Source: Lachnospiraceae bacterium (lineage in GTDB: Bacteria; Bacillota; Clostridia; Lachnospirales; Lachnospiraceae). Taken from it: a DNA stretch of 58,262 nt. The translations under genes and the position numbers were made by a program. The stretch lies in NCBI GenBank assembly GCA_015057405.1, contig SVEK01000019.1, forward strand, positions 1-58,262, written 5' to 3'. The notes under the pieces are model-generated. The model saw nothing but the letters and a program-made list of their open reading frames with translations, made no database searches and was not told the origin of the DNA. Of this stretch, positions 8,199-16,363 are shown one piece after another; positions within the stretch are counted from its first letter, which is position 1, and every line of letters starts with the position of its first letter.

Positions 8199-8954
8199 GT
8201 GAAATCATTTAACAATATAATGAGAACAAAAAAACTTAATTTTTATCTGTTGAAGTTTATGTTTCGTATTTTTTTGTTTACTGTAGTGTTTGTGGTTTAT
8301 TTACATGACTGTGATAACTTAGAAATGTTGATGCATCAGTCTATTGGATATGGAATTAATGTAGTGCATGTGATTTGGTTTGTTTTTATGAGTATTATGA
8401 TATGGCATCTGTTACCGAATAAACATCTATCGATGGCATGGAGAAAGTCCAAAGAAGAGGTTTATGTGCCTGTTGACAATTATGATGAATTGGAATTGCT
8501 GCGATATGTACAAAAACAAAATCTGGCGGCATGGAAAGTAATGTTGGTATGGCTTTCATTTAATGCGGTTTTTGGGCTATTGTATCTGCTTGGGATATTA
8601 TGTGCCGGAGACCTTTTGATGCTGACAGTATTTTATTTTTTGTGTGATTATATATGTATTCTTTTGTTTTGTCCGTTTCAGAAAGGGATTATGAAAAATA
8701 AATGTTGTATCAATTGTCGCATATATGATTGGGGACATTTTATGATGTTTACACCAATGCTTTTTATTAAGAACTTTTTTAGCTGGAGTTTGTTTTTTAC
8801 ATCACTGGTAGTGCTGATTCATTGGGAAATTGTATATGCGAAACATCCGGAACGTTTCTGGGAAGGGTCAAATAAAACTTTGCAATGTGTAAATTGCAGA
8901 GAAAAAACATGTCAGATAAAAAAAAGACTTGCAACCGCCAAAAAGAATGGTTAG
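8199..8954 (+). CDS. Multi-pass membrane protein with Cys motifs, unknown function
   Basis: The 251-residue protein starts at GTG with AAGGAAGG upstream. About five hydrophobic segments are visible (near residues 15-33, 46-67, 110-135, 138-155 and 188-212). A conserved-looking CCINC follows the fourth segment, and the cytoplasmic or extracellular tail ends with CVNCREKTC. Paired CxxC motifs suggest metal or redox chemistry, but no family is recognised. The position behind a MarR gene, with a short gap and its own TATAAT-like sequence, suggests control by that regulator. Ferric-reductase-like or quinone-linked roles are possible but unproven. Confidence 0.75.
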   Translation: MKSFNNIMRTKKLNFYLLKFMFRIFLFTVVFVVYLHDCDNLEMLMHQSIGYGINVVHVIWFVFMSIMIWHLLPNKHLSMAWRKSKEEVYVPVDNYDELELLRYVQKQNLAAWKVMLVWLSFNAVFGLLYLLGILCAGDLLMLTVFYFLCDYICILLFCPFQKGIMKNKCCINCRIYDWGHFMMFTPMLFIKNFFSWSLFFTSLVVLIHWEIVYAKHPERFWEGSNKTLQCVNCREKTCQIKKRLATAKKNG

Positions 8955-9049
8955 TCTGAACTGAAATGTTAGCATGACATGAGATTTTGGTTTTTATAAT
9001 TCAGAGTTGGATTTGTAGATATTTTATTTAAGAAAAAGGAGATTGATAT

Positions 9050-9910
9050 ATGAGAAAAATTGGAATTATTGCAGACAGTACATGTGATTTATCAGAAGAA
9101 TTGCTGAAAAGATACCAGATATCAATATTTCCGCTACACATTCATTTGGGCGAAGAAGAATATGAGGACGGCGTTAATATTACACCTGAACAGATTTATG
9201 AATGGTCTGATGCACACAAAACGACACCGAAAACATCAGCTTTGTCACCACAGAAAGCAACTGATTTTTTGGAAAAACAACTTGAAGAATATGAACAAAT
9301 CATCTGTTTTTGTATATCGGAAGAAATGTCTTCTTGTGCAAATGTGATGAGAATGGCAACCGATGAATTAGATGCTAAAGAACGTGTAAAGGTGATAGAT
9401 TCCCGTAACTTATCAACAGGGATTGGTCTGCAGATAATAGAAGCGGCAAAGATGGCAAATGAAGGTGAGACGGTAGAGGCAATAGTTAATCGTATCCTTG
9501 AGCTTCAACCCTTTGTCAGAGCAAGTTTTGTTGTGGATACACTTACATATCTGCATCGCGGAGGCCGTTGCAGCGGACTTACTGCATTAGCCGGCAGTAC
9601 CCTTAGAATACATCCTTGTATATCGGTTGCAGAAGGTAAGATGCAACCCGGAAAAAAATATCGCGGGAAAATGGCTAAGATTATTAATGAATATGTTAAT
9701 GACCTGATGCCGGCACTGAAAAAATCTTATAGTGAAAGAGTGTTTATTACTCATTCAGGATGTGAACAAAACATCATTGATTCAGTAAAAAAACAACTTG
9801 AAGAGATGAATTACTTTGATGAAATCCTGATAACAAGAGCCGGAGGCGTTGTTACAAGTCACTGTGGACCGGGCACTTTGGGAGTATTGTTTATCGAACG
9901 TGACCGATAA
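9050..9910 (+). CDS. DegV-family fatty-acid-binding protein
   Basis: The 286-residue protein is full length for the DegV family. It begins with IGIIADSTCDLSEELL and contains the TSALSPQ loop that holds the carboxylate of a bound fatty acid, then SCANV, VIDSRNLSTG and THSGCEQ. Family members bind fatty acids; in Gram-positive bacteria FakB proteins present them to the kinase FakA. Whether this one is a FakB cannot be decided here, since no fakA gene is present. The gene is convergent with the AraC gene, separated by only 11 bases. Confidence 0.9.
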   Translation: MRKIGIIADSTCDLSEELLKRYQISIFPLHIHLGEEEYEDGVNITPEQIYEWSDAHKTTPKTSALSPQKATDFLEKQLEEYEQIICFCISEEMSSCANVMRMATDELDAKERVKVIDSRNLSTGIGLQIIEAAKMANEGETVEAIVNRILELQPFVRASFVVDTLTYLHRGGRCSGLTALAGSTLRIHPCISVAEGKMQPGKKYRGKMAKIINEYVNDLMPALKKSYSERVFITHSGCEQNIIDSVKKQLEEMNYFDEILITRAGGVVTSHCGPGTLGVLFIERDR

Positions 9911-9921
9911 TGTCTGGTGAA

Positions 9922-10716
9922 TTATTTTCGGTGGATACATTTTTTTCTGTATTCGCCGGGTGATATCCCGGCATTTTTCTTAAACTGTCTGCTAAAATGT
10001 TCGACATTGTTGTATCCACAGTTTAGTGCTATTGCATATATTGTAAGTGTGCTGTGTTCAAGATAATCTTTTGCAAGTTCAATTCGCATATTAATAAGAT
10101 CTTCGGTGCATGAAACTCCAAAATTTTTACGATATAAGGTGTGAAAATATCCGACACTTATATGTAATTTGTCAGCCAGCTGGGCAATTTTCCATGGGTA
10201 GCCGGGATTGTTCTTCAGCTCTAATCGTATTGCCATCAAATCTCTGTCCTGAGTATATATTGAACTATAGAAAAGGGATTCTTCAAGTTTATGGAGCATA
10301 AGACGGAACAAAAGCCTGATACTGCTTTGTTTATACGTATTATCCATAAAGTTCTCAGAAGCAATCTGTTTAAACAGATAATGTGTAAAATTATAATCGC
10401 TTAATTCAAAAGGAATCCCAATGGGAATTTTACAGTCAGTGATAAAACTCTCGTCAGTATAAAATCTTATCCAGTCATTATTGAATGCTTCTCCATCATA
10501 TGCACCATAATGAAGCGGAATATGAGGCGGGTATAATATTGCGGTTTCGGCAGGCATGATGTACTTTTGACCGTTAATAATAAAATATGCCTTGCTATGT
10601 GTCTGCATGATTAGCCACCAGTCTCTTGCAGGGTTTTCATCGTGGTAGATAAAGTTAGCGTCATGTCCTATATCGTAAGTTGCATATATGATATCTATCA
10701 TAGCAGACAGCCTCAT
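9922..10716 (-). CDS. AraC-family transcriptional regulator
   Basis: The 264-residue protein has an N-terminal cupin-like sensor region (about 1-150; WLIMQTHSKAYFIINGQKY and AILYPPHIPLHYG are typical of sugar-binding AraC_binding domains). Residues about 165-262 hold two helix-turn-helix units with the ending CGYNNVEHFSRQFKKNAGISPGEYRK. It is a complete, typical carbohydrate-type AraC activator. Its start region faces the MCP gene at 11010, with direct repeats between them that may be its own binding site. No sugar-use genes lie next to it, so the regulon is unclear. Confidence 0.9.
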   Translation of the reverse strand: MRLSAMIDIIYATYDIGHDANFIYHDENPARDWWLIMQTHSKAYFIINGQKYIMPAETAILYPPHIPLHYGAYDGEAFNNDWIRFYTDESFITDCKIPIGIPFELSDYNFTHYLFKQIASENFMDNTYKQSSIRLLFRLMLHKLEESLFYSSIYTQDRDLMAIRLELKNNPGYPWKIAQLADKLHISVGYFHTLYRKNFGVSCTEDLINMRIELAKDYLEHSTLTIYAIALNCGYNNVEHFSRQFKKNAGISPGEYRKKCIHRK

Positions 10717-10764
10717 TTCTTATATTTTTTAATGGGATGATGTAATAATTCCGATGAGTTGTTA

Positions 10765-10788
10765 TGTAACACATGTCACTGTGTAACA
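10765..10788. promoter_or_regulatory. Direct repeats upstream of the AraC gene
   Basis: TGTAACA occurs at 10765-10771 and again at 10782-10788, a 17-base period, about 50-70 bases upstream of the AraC start on the minus strand. AraC proteins typically bind two direct half-sites at such spacing, so this is a candidate autoregulatory site. Confidence 0.5.
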
Positions 10789-10944
10789 ACATAATTTTAT
10801 CATAGAATAAGTATTATCTCTACAATAAAATGAACTATAGTTGCCAAATAAAATGTTGCCGTATGTATTTTTGCAGATTAATGCAGAGCACCGGCAAGTT
10901 TTCTTCAAAATCTAAAAAAATACTTAAAAAAATTAAGAAAAGTG

Positions 10945-10972
10945 TTGAAAGCAAAAAAAAATATGATAAAAT
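10945..10972 (+). promoter_or_regulatory. Promoter of the second MCP-like gene
   Basis: TTGAAA (10945-10950), 16 bases of A-rich spacer, then TAAAAT (10967-10972). A GGAAGGAG ribosome site precedes the ATG at 11010. Confidence 0.6.
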
Positions 10973-11009
10973 AAAAAGGGGTTTATGAAATGTAGGGAAG
11001 GAGAATTAT

Positions 11010-12419
11010 ATGGAAAAGCAAAAGAAAACTAAGAAGCCGATATCTCGTGAATCAATATTTAAATTGATGTTGTATGTTACATACATTGTGTCGACTGTTT
11101 ATTTGATCAAGAATATTGTTGGGAAGAATCTTCAGGGGTCGTTGGCGATAGTTGGAGTAATGATAGTTCTTGGAATTACTCTTTTTACACTTAAGAAGCG
11201 TAAGGCCACACAAACGACGATGGAGCTTGTGCTATGCGTCGGGCTTGTGTTGGTTGTTTTTTTTGTATCTTTGTACAGTGGACAGTATTACAGTGACGAT
11301 TTCCCGATGATGCTTACTATTATTGGTATGGCAGGACTCTATATGGAGCCGATGTATACGAAGATACAGCTTATTTTCATTGATATTGCTTTTGTGCTTA
11401 TGTATATTATTCATCCGGGCAATGCAGAAAGTCTTTCACAGTATATTATGTGTGTAGCTATTTTTAATCTTGCTGCGTCACTTATATATCAGACTATTAA
11501 AAGAGGTCGTGCATTTATGGATGCCAGCACAGAAAAGGCGGAAGCTGCAAGAGAACTGCTTGTTTCCATGGATGTTATGGGTGAGGAACTTCAGAACGAT
11601 TTTGCAGACTCGGCAAAAAGTATAGACGAAAGTACTACAGAGTTACAGAGAGGTTCGGATGTTATCTTGCGGGATGCAAAAGAAATGACTGAGTGTTGTG
11701 AAAATGTTCAGAACAAGATAATGGAAAGCGGACGTCAGATAGATGCATTGGATGAGGGCGTTAAGAACGTTGAGCAGGTTCTTACAGAAAACCGTGACAA
11801 CATGGATGATATGTCAAAACAGATGGAGATTGTTAATGAAGCAATGCAGGAGACGAGAACCGTATTTGAACTCATGAAGGAAAAAATGCAGGAGATTTCT
11901 GCAGTTTCAAGGCAGCTTAGTGATATATCATTTAATACGACGATTCTTGCACTTAATGCTTCCGTTGAAGCAGCAAGAGCAGGAGATGCAGGTGCAGGAT
12001 TTAAGGTAGTAGCAACAGAGGTGCGAAAACTTTCTGATAACAGCAATGAGTGTTCTGAGCAGGTTACCGAGATAGTAAGAGAGCTTGATAAGCAGGTTAA
12101 TGCTACGGCAACCCGTATCACTGATTCATTTAGTGCCCTCAGAGGGTCCGTTGCAGTAATGAAAGAGTTACAAAGCAGTTTTGAAAAACTTACGGTGCAA
12201 TTTGATAATCTGCATAACAATATTGAAGCACAGAATAACAGTGTGGGACAGGTTGACGACATTTTTGCAGTGCTTAAGAGAAGTGTTTCAGAGCTGAGTG
12301 TCAGTTCTGAAACTAACAGGAATGCAGTTAACTCCATTATTGATGCAATGGATGTATACAAAAATAATATTAATAAAGTCATCGATGAAACCAGACAGGT
12401 ACAACAGAAGGTGCTATAA
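11010..12419 (+). CDS. Membrane methyl-accepting chemotaxis-type protein
   Basis: The 469-residue protein has six predicted membrane segments in residues about 15-170 with only very short loops and no HAMP domain. A methyl-accepting signalling domain follows, whose tip reads TTILALNASVEAARAGDAG and VVATEVRKLSD. The membrane layout matches the first MCP at 2090, but no PilZ domain is attached. With no large outer domain it may sense membrane state, small molecules inside the bilayer, or an intracellular partner. The hybrid kinase gene starts 55 bases downstream, so the two are likely co-transcribed. Confidence 0.88.
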   Translation: MEKQKKTKKPISRESIFKLMLYVTYIVSTVYLIKNIVGKNLQGSLAIVGVMIVLGITLFTLKKRKATQTTMELVLCVGLVLVVFFVSLYSGQYYSDDFPMMLTIIGMAGLYMEPMYTKIQLIFIDIAFVLMYIIHPGNAESLSQYIMCVAIFNLAASLIYQTIKRGRAFMDASTEKAEAARELLVSMDVMGEELQNDFADSAKSIDESTTELQRGSDVILRDAKEMTECCENVQNKIMESGRQIDALDEGVKNVEQVLTENRDNMDDMSKQMEIVNEAMQETRTVFELMKEKMQEISAVSRQLSDISFNTTILALNASVEAARAGDAGAGFKVVATEVRKLSDNSNECSEQVTEIVRELDKQVNATATRITDSFSALRGSVAVMKELQSSFEKLTVQFDNLHNNIEAQNNSVGQVDDIFAVLKRSVSELSVSSETNRNAVNSIIDAMDVYKNNINKVIDETRQVQQKVL

Positions 12420-12474
12420 GATAAAGAACAGTACTGAGTATAGAGTTGCTATCTTAAAGTGGGGGATGGATAAT

Positions 12475-14241
12475 ATGGTTGGAAAGGGAAGAAATTCTAT
12501 TTACAAACAGATAATGAATAATAAACTGGATTTTTCACCGGAAGAACGTATTATTATGGCAAGAGGGCATCGCTTTTTGGCTCAGTTTCAGGAAGAAATG
12601 AAGTATGCGGAGGATTTGAGTGATGCCTTGTCAAAAAGTCTGGAACATTTGGCAGAGTATTTCCGTTTGGACAGAATTATAATATTGGAAACAGATTTTA
12701 CTAATGCCACCAATACATTAAGCTATCAATGGAATTCCAAAGAAGAGAATACGTTGTCGGATTATTTTCAGACCATGTCCGAGGAAGAAGCTGACGGTAT
12801 TGTAGCACTTTACAATGAATATGGATATATTGAAGTGAATCCGACTCATATTGCAGTAAAGTATGATGATTCCGTAGGGCGTATCATGAAAGAAAATGTA
12901 CTTGATATTTTACTTGGTACACAACTTTGGATTCCGACTATGAAAAACGGTAAGTACAGCGGAGCGGTTTTTTTTGATAAATATGATACTACTCCGTATA
13001 CGATTACCGATAAGTTTTTATTGTCAGAAGCCGTAAATGCAATGGCGGTTTATATTGACCGACTTAATGCTGAGAATGCAAGTCGTGCAAAAAGTGATTA
13101 TTTGTCTGCGGTTTCCCACGAGATTCGTACGCCGATGAATGCCATTGTCGGATTAACCGAAGTAGCATTGCGTGAAGAGATGTCTCCTGCAATGAGAAAA
13201 TCTTTGAAAACCGTACAATCATCTGCACTCGGATTATTGACTTTGATTAATGATATTTTAGACTATTCTAAAATTGAGGCTAAGAGGTTAGAAATTATAT
13301 CTGAAAAGTTCAATACGCTATCGTTGATAAATGACATGTATGAGATCACCAAAGCAAGAAATAACGGTAAACTTAAGATTAATTTGCATATGCCTGAGAA
13401 TCTACCGTCGTCATTTTACGGAGATATGGTTAGAATCAAACAGGTTATGATTAATCTGTGTTCGAATGCCGTTAAGTATACAGATAAAGGCTCTGTTGAT
13501 ATTTATATTGATATACAAAAAATTGATGATGATAATTGTAAATTCTTGTTTTCTGTAAAAGATACGGGAATCGGAATAAAAAAGGAAGATTTGAAAAAGC
13601 TGTTTAAGCAGTACGGTCAGGTAGACACCACCATAAATCATCATAAGGAGGGGACAGGCCTTGGATTGATGATTAGTAAACAGCTGATAGAAAAAATGGA
13701 TGGGAAAATATCCATAGACAGTGTTTATGGAGTTGGCAGTACATTTTCATTCCATATTCCCCTTAGGGTAATTAATTGGGAGCCTGCCGAAAAACTGGAA
13801 GACTATCAGTACGAAGAACCTGAAGAAAAGAAAGTTGATTTTACGGCCCCAAAAGCAAGAATACTTGCGGTTGATGATTCGGATATCAATTTAATGGTAG
13901 TGTCAGCTCTGTTTAATCCTATAGGTATGACAATCGACACTGTTAAAAGCGGATATGAAGCTCTTTCAATGTTAGAAAAAAACTCTTATGATTTGATTTT
14001 AATGGATCATTTTATGCCGGGTTTGGATGGTGTTGAAACAACTGAGCGAATTCGCAGGCTGGATAATAACCCAAACCGGGACATTCCTATTATTGCCCTA
14101 ACTGCAGATTCGGCTGAAATTGTTAAGCAGGAGTTGTTATCTAACGGGATGAATGATTTTATGGCAAAGCCAATCATAATAAAGGAGGCGTATCAGATAT
14201 TATATCGCTGGCTTCCGAATGAAAAAATTCAGAATATCTGA
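12475..14241 (+). CDS. Soluble hybrid histidine kinase (GAF-like sensor, kinase, receiver)
   Basis: ATG 12475 is chosen because GGGGG lies 9 bases upstream; an upstream in-frame extension overlaps the previous gene and lacks a ribosome site. The protein has 588 residues. Residues about 25-195 look like a GAF sensor domain. The dimerisation/phospho-His box SHEIRTPMNA has His215. The ATP-binding domain carries the N box (INLCSNAVKYT), DTGIGIKKEDL and GTGLGL. A C-terminal receiver has phospho-acceptor Asp511 in LMDHFMPGLDG and the Lys of MAKPI. There are no membrane segments, so it acts in the cytoplasm, perhaps with the upstream MCP. It needs an HPt partner to pass phosphate on. Confidence 0.88.
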   Translation: MVGKGRNSIYKQIMNNKLDFSPEERIIMARGHRFLAQFQEEMKYAEDLSDALSKSLEHLAEYFRLDRIIILETDFTNATNTLSYQWNSKEENTLSDYFQTMSEEEADGIVALYNEYGYIEVNPTHIAVKYDDSVGRIMKENVLDILLGTQLWIPTMKNGKYSGAVFFDKYDTTPYTITDKFLLSEAVNAMAVYIDRLNAENASRAKSDYLSAVSHEIRTPMNAIVGLTEVALREEMSPAMRKSLKTVQSSALGLLTLINDILDYSKIEAKRLEIISEKFNTLSLINDMYEITKARNNGKLKINLHMPENLPSSFYGDMVRIKQVMINLCSNAVKYTDKGSVDIYIDIQKIDDDNCKFLFSVKDTGIGIKKEDLKKLFKQYGQVDTTINHHKEGTGLGLMISKQLIEKMDGKISIDSVYGVGSTFSFHIPLRVINWEPAEKLEDYQYEEPEEKKVDFTAPKARILAVDDSDINLMVVSALFNPIGMTIDTVKSGYEALSMLEKNSYDLILMDHFMPGLDGVETTERIRRLDNNPNRDIPIIALTADSAEIVKQELLSNGMNDFMAKPIIIKEAYQILYRWLPNEKIQNI

Positions 14242-14309
14242 TGTGATTATTCTAAGTTGATAATAAAATGATAGTGTTAAGAGTGTGCGATTAATGAAGG
14301 AGAACTTAT

Positions 14310-15233
14310 ATGAAGGCTGTTGTAACTAATAATTTATCGAAAATATATGATGGTGGTAACAGAGCATTGAACGATATAAGTTTCAGCCTTGATACCGGTG
14401 AGATTTTTGGTTTTTTGGGACCGAACGGTGCCGGAAAAACAACTACGGTTAAACTGTTGTGCGGTATGCTGGCTCCGACAGGAGGAGAATGTCGTGTGTT
14501 TGATTATGATCCTTTGAAGAATCCTGAAGAGATACATCAGATATCGGGAGTTCTGACAGAACATGCTCAAATGTATGATTATATGTCGGGAATAGATAAT
14601 CTGATTTTTTACGGTAAATTGTTTGGTATGGATGAAGCTGATTGTAAAAAGAAAGCCGGTGAACTCTTGGAACGGTTGGATTTGCTGGATGCAGAAAAAA
14701 GAAAATTGTCTGCATATTCCACAGGAATGCGACAGCGTCTTTCTCTTGCAAGAGCAATGATGCATAGTCCAAAAATATTGTTTTTGGATGAACCTACGTC
14801 GGGTCTGGACCCGGAGAGCGCACAAAATGTTAATTCACTCATACAAGAACTTGCAGATGCCGGGACTACTGTTTTTTTATGTACACATCAGTTGCGTTAT
14901 GCACAGGAGATATGCACGACGTACGGATTGATGAATAAAGGTGATTTGCTGGCTGTAGGTGACATTGAACAATTACGTGGTATGGTATCTTCCGGAGTAA
15001 GATTATGTATAAAAGCAAGCAGTTTGCCGGATGGAATGAACTACCGGATGGTTGATAAGAATAGTTATGAGATTATTATAGAATCTGAAAATGCAATTCC
15101 GCGTATAGTAAAGGATATTGTAATGGCCGGAGGAGATATTTATCAGGTTGTGGTCAATAATATGTCTTTAGAAGAAGTATATTTTTCGCTTATCAACAAC
15201 TGTAGTGGTGGGGAAGGATGTGACAAAGCATGA
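14310..15233 (+). CDS. ABC transporter ATP-binding protein
   Basis: The 307-residue ATPase has Walker A GPNGAGKTT, Q-loop region, signature STGMRQRLSLARAM, Walker B ILFLDEPTSGLD and the switch His in CTHQ. The C-terminal about 90 residues are the DUF4162-like tail common in drug/Na+ export ATPases. Its stop overlaps the permease start by 4 bases, making a two-gene exporter. Substrate could be a peptide, drug or ion; the sequence does not tell. Confidence 0.92.
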   Translation: MKAVVTNNLSKIYDGGNRALNDISFSLDTGEIFGFLGPNGAGKTTTVKLLCGMLAPTGGECRVFDYDPLKNPEEIHQISGVLTEHAQMYDYMSGIDNLIFYGKLFGMDEADCKKKAGELLERLDLLDAEKRKLSAYSTGMRQRLSLARAMMHSPKILFLDEPTSGLDPESAQNVNSLIQELADAGTTVFLCTHQLRYAQEICTTYGLMNKGDLLAVGDIEQLRGMVSSGVRLCIKASSLPDGMNYRMVDKNSYEIIIESENAIPRIVKDIVMAGGDIYQVVVNNMSLEEVYFSLINNCSGGEGCDKA

Positions 15234-16018
15234 ATGCGAAACAGATGGAATTAATGAAAAAAGATATTCTTAGTGTTGTCACTAACAGACAATTGTTTGT
15301 TGTTATGCTCATTGTTCCGTTAATATTTACTGTTGTTCTCCCTACTATTTTTATTTTGGTTACTCTGTTTGCACCGGATGTTAATTCGGAATTTCAACGA
15401 ATGATAGAGCTGTTGCCTGTTTCTGCCAGGACTGGTAACGAAAAAATAGTGATGTTAAGTATGTTTATAGATAATATTATGCCGCTCTTTTTTATGCTTA
15501 TTCCTATAATGGCGTCGTCTGTTATGGCTGCGGGGTCGTTTGTCGGAGAAAAAGAAAAGAGCACGTTAGAGACATTACTTTACAGTCCGCTTTCCTTAAC
15601 ACAATTATTTAGGGCTAAGATTTTTGCCTGTTTTTTTGTAGGTATGTTGGTTTCTGGTATTTCTTTTTTGGTAATGATGGTTGTTATTGAAACTGAGCTG
15701 TTCTTTTTGATAGGAACTGTATTGATACCGGATATCAGCTGGCTTATTGTAATGTTGATTGTGGCACCGGCCATTTCGTTTATTGCGATTAGTGTTACTG
15801 TGCGAGGTTCTGCCAAAGCGCGTACAATGGAAGAGTCACAGCAACGTGCAGTATTTGTTGTATTTCCGTTTATTTTTCTTATTGTCGGGCAGTTCTCAGG
15901 TATTATTTTGATTAATAAATGGATTTTTCTTGGATTGGGACTTGTTTTAGCATTAATTGCAGTATTACTTATGAAAGGTTCGGTAAAAAATCTGACATAC
16001 GAGAAAATGCTAAAGTAG
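15230..16018 (+). CDS. ABC-2 type exporter permease
   Basis: The 262-residue membrane protein has about six hydrophobic segments and the ABC-2 hallmark region GSFVGEKEKSTLETLLYSPLS between segments two and three. It overlaps the ATPase gene by ATGA. A large outer loop after the first segment (about residues 45-80) is typical for NatB-like permeases. It forms the membrane channel for the ATPase encoded upstream. Confidence 0.88.
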   Translation: MNAKQMELMKKDILSVVTNRQLFVVMLIVPLIFTVVLPTIFILVTLFAPDVNSEFQRMIELLPVSARTGNEKIVMLSMFIDNIMPLFFMLIPIMASSVMAAGSFVGEKEKSTLETLLYSPLSLTQLFRAKIFACFFVGMLVSGISFLVMMVVIETELFFLIGTVLIPDISWLIVMLIVAPAISFIAISVTVRGSAKARTMEESQQRAVFVVFPFIFLIVGQFSGIILINKWIFLGLGLVLALIAVLLMKGSVKNLTYEKMLK

Positions 16019-16244
16019 CAATTGAGTTATAAGTAATTTTTACTTGTTTTTGTTATAAATCGTTTTGAGTCAATCTGTTGGTTTCTTATTGTCTGTTAAT
16101 ACAGCTTATATTTTAATTAATAAGTTACAATAGTATTCCGGTCAAAAGATATGTCTTGTTCTTCGTTTCAACCTTCACTCTACTGCTGTTTGTAGATTTT
16201 TTTCGGCGGTTTTCAGGAGTGTTTTCATGTTGTGTTCTCTATAG
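16019..16244. other. Intergenic region after the ABC exporter
   Basis: AT-rich sequence of about 225 bases before the direct repeats. I see no gene, no clear terminator and no known RNA element in it. Confidence 0.4.
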
Positions 16245-16280
16245 TTGCTAAATTTGTGACATGTTGTTAAATTCGTGACA
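16245..16280 (+). promoter_or_regulatory. Two direct repeats 19 bases apart upstream of a hybrid kinase gene
   Basis: TTGCTAAATTTGTGACA (16245-16261) and TTGTTAAATTCGTGACA (16264-16280) match at 15 of 17 positions, with a 19-base period close to two helical turns. A TTGAAA lies shortly downstream. This looks like a pair of activator-binding sites before the kinase gene at 16364. Confidence 0.6.
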
Positions 16281-16363
16281 ATAGTAGAAGTGTATTGAAA
16301 AATGTGCTACAATACATGCATGATAGGTTATTTTTTGAAGATTCCGACAATTGGAGGTAAATG

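Noticed and set aside
11735-12382. 215-residue minus-strand ORF opposite the MCP signalling domain
   Set aside because: It is a mirror of the coiled-coil coding sequence, rich in Ser/Leu/Thr, without a ribosome site.
12298-12474. N-terminal extension of the hybrid kinase frame into the MCP gene
   Set aside because: It overlaps the MCP coding sequence and has no ribosome site; the GGGGG-led ATG at 12475 is better.
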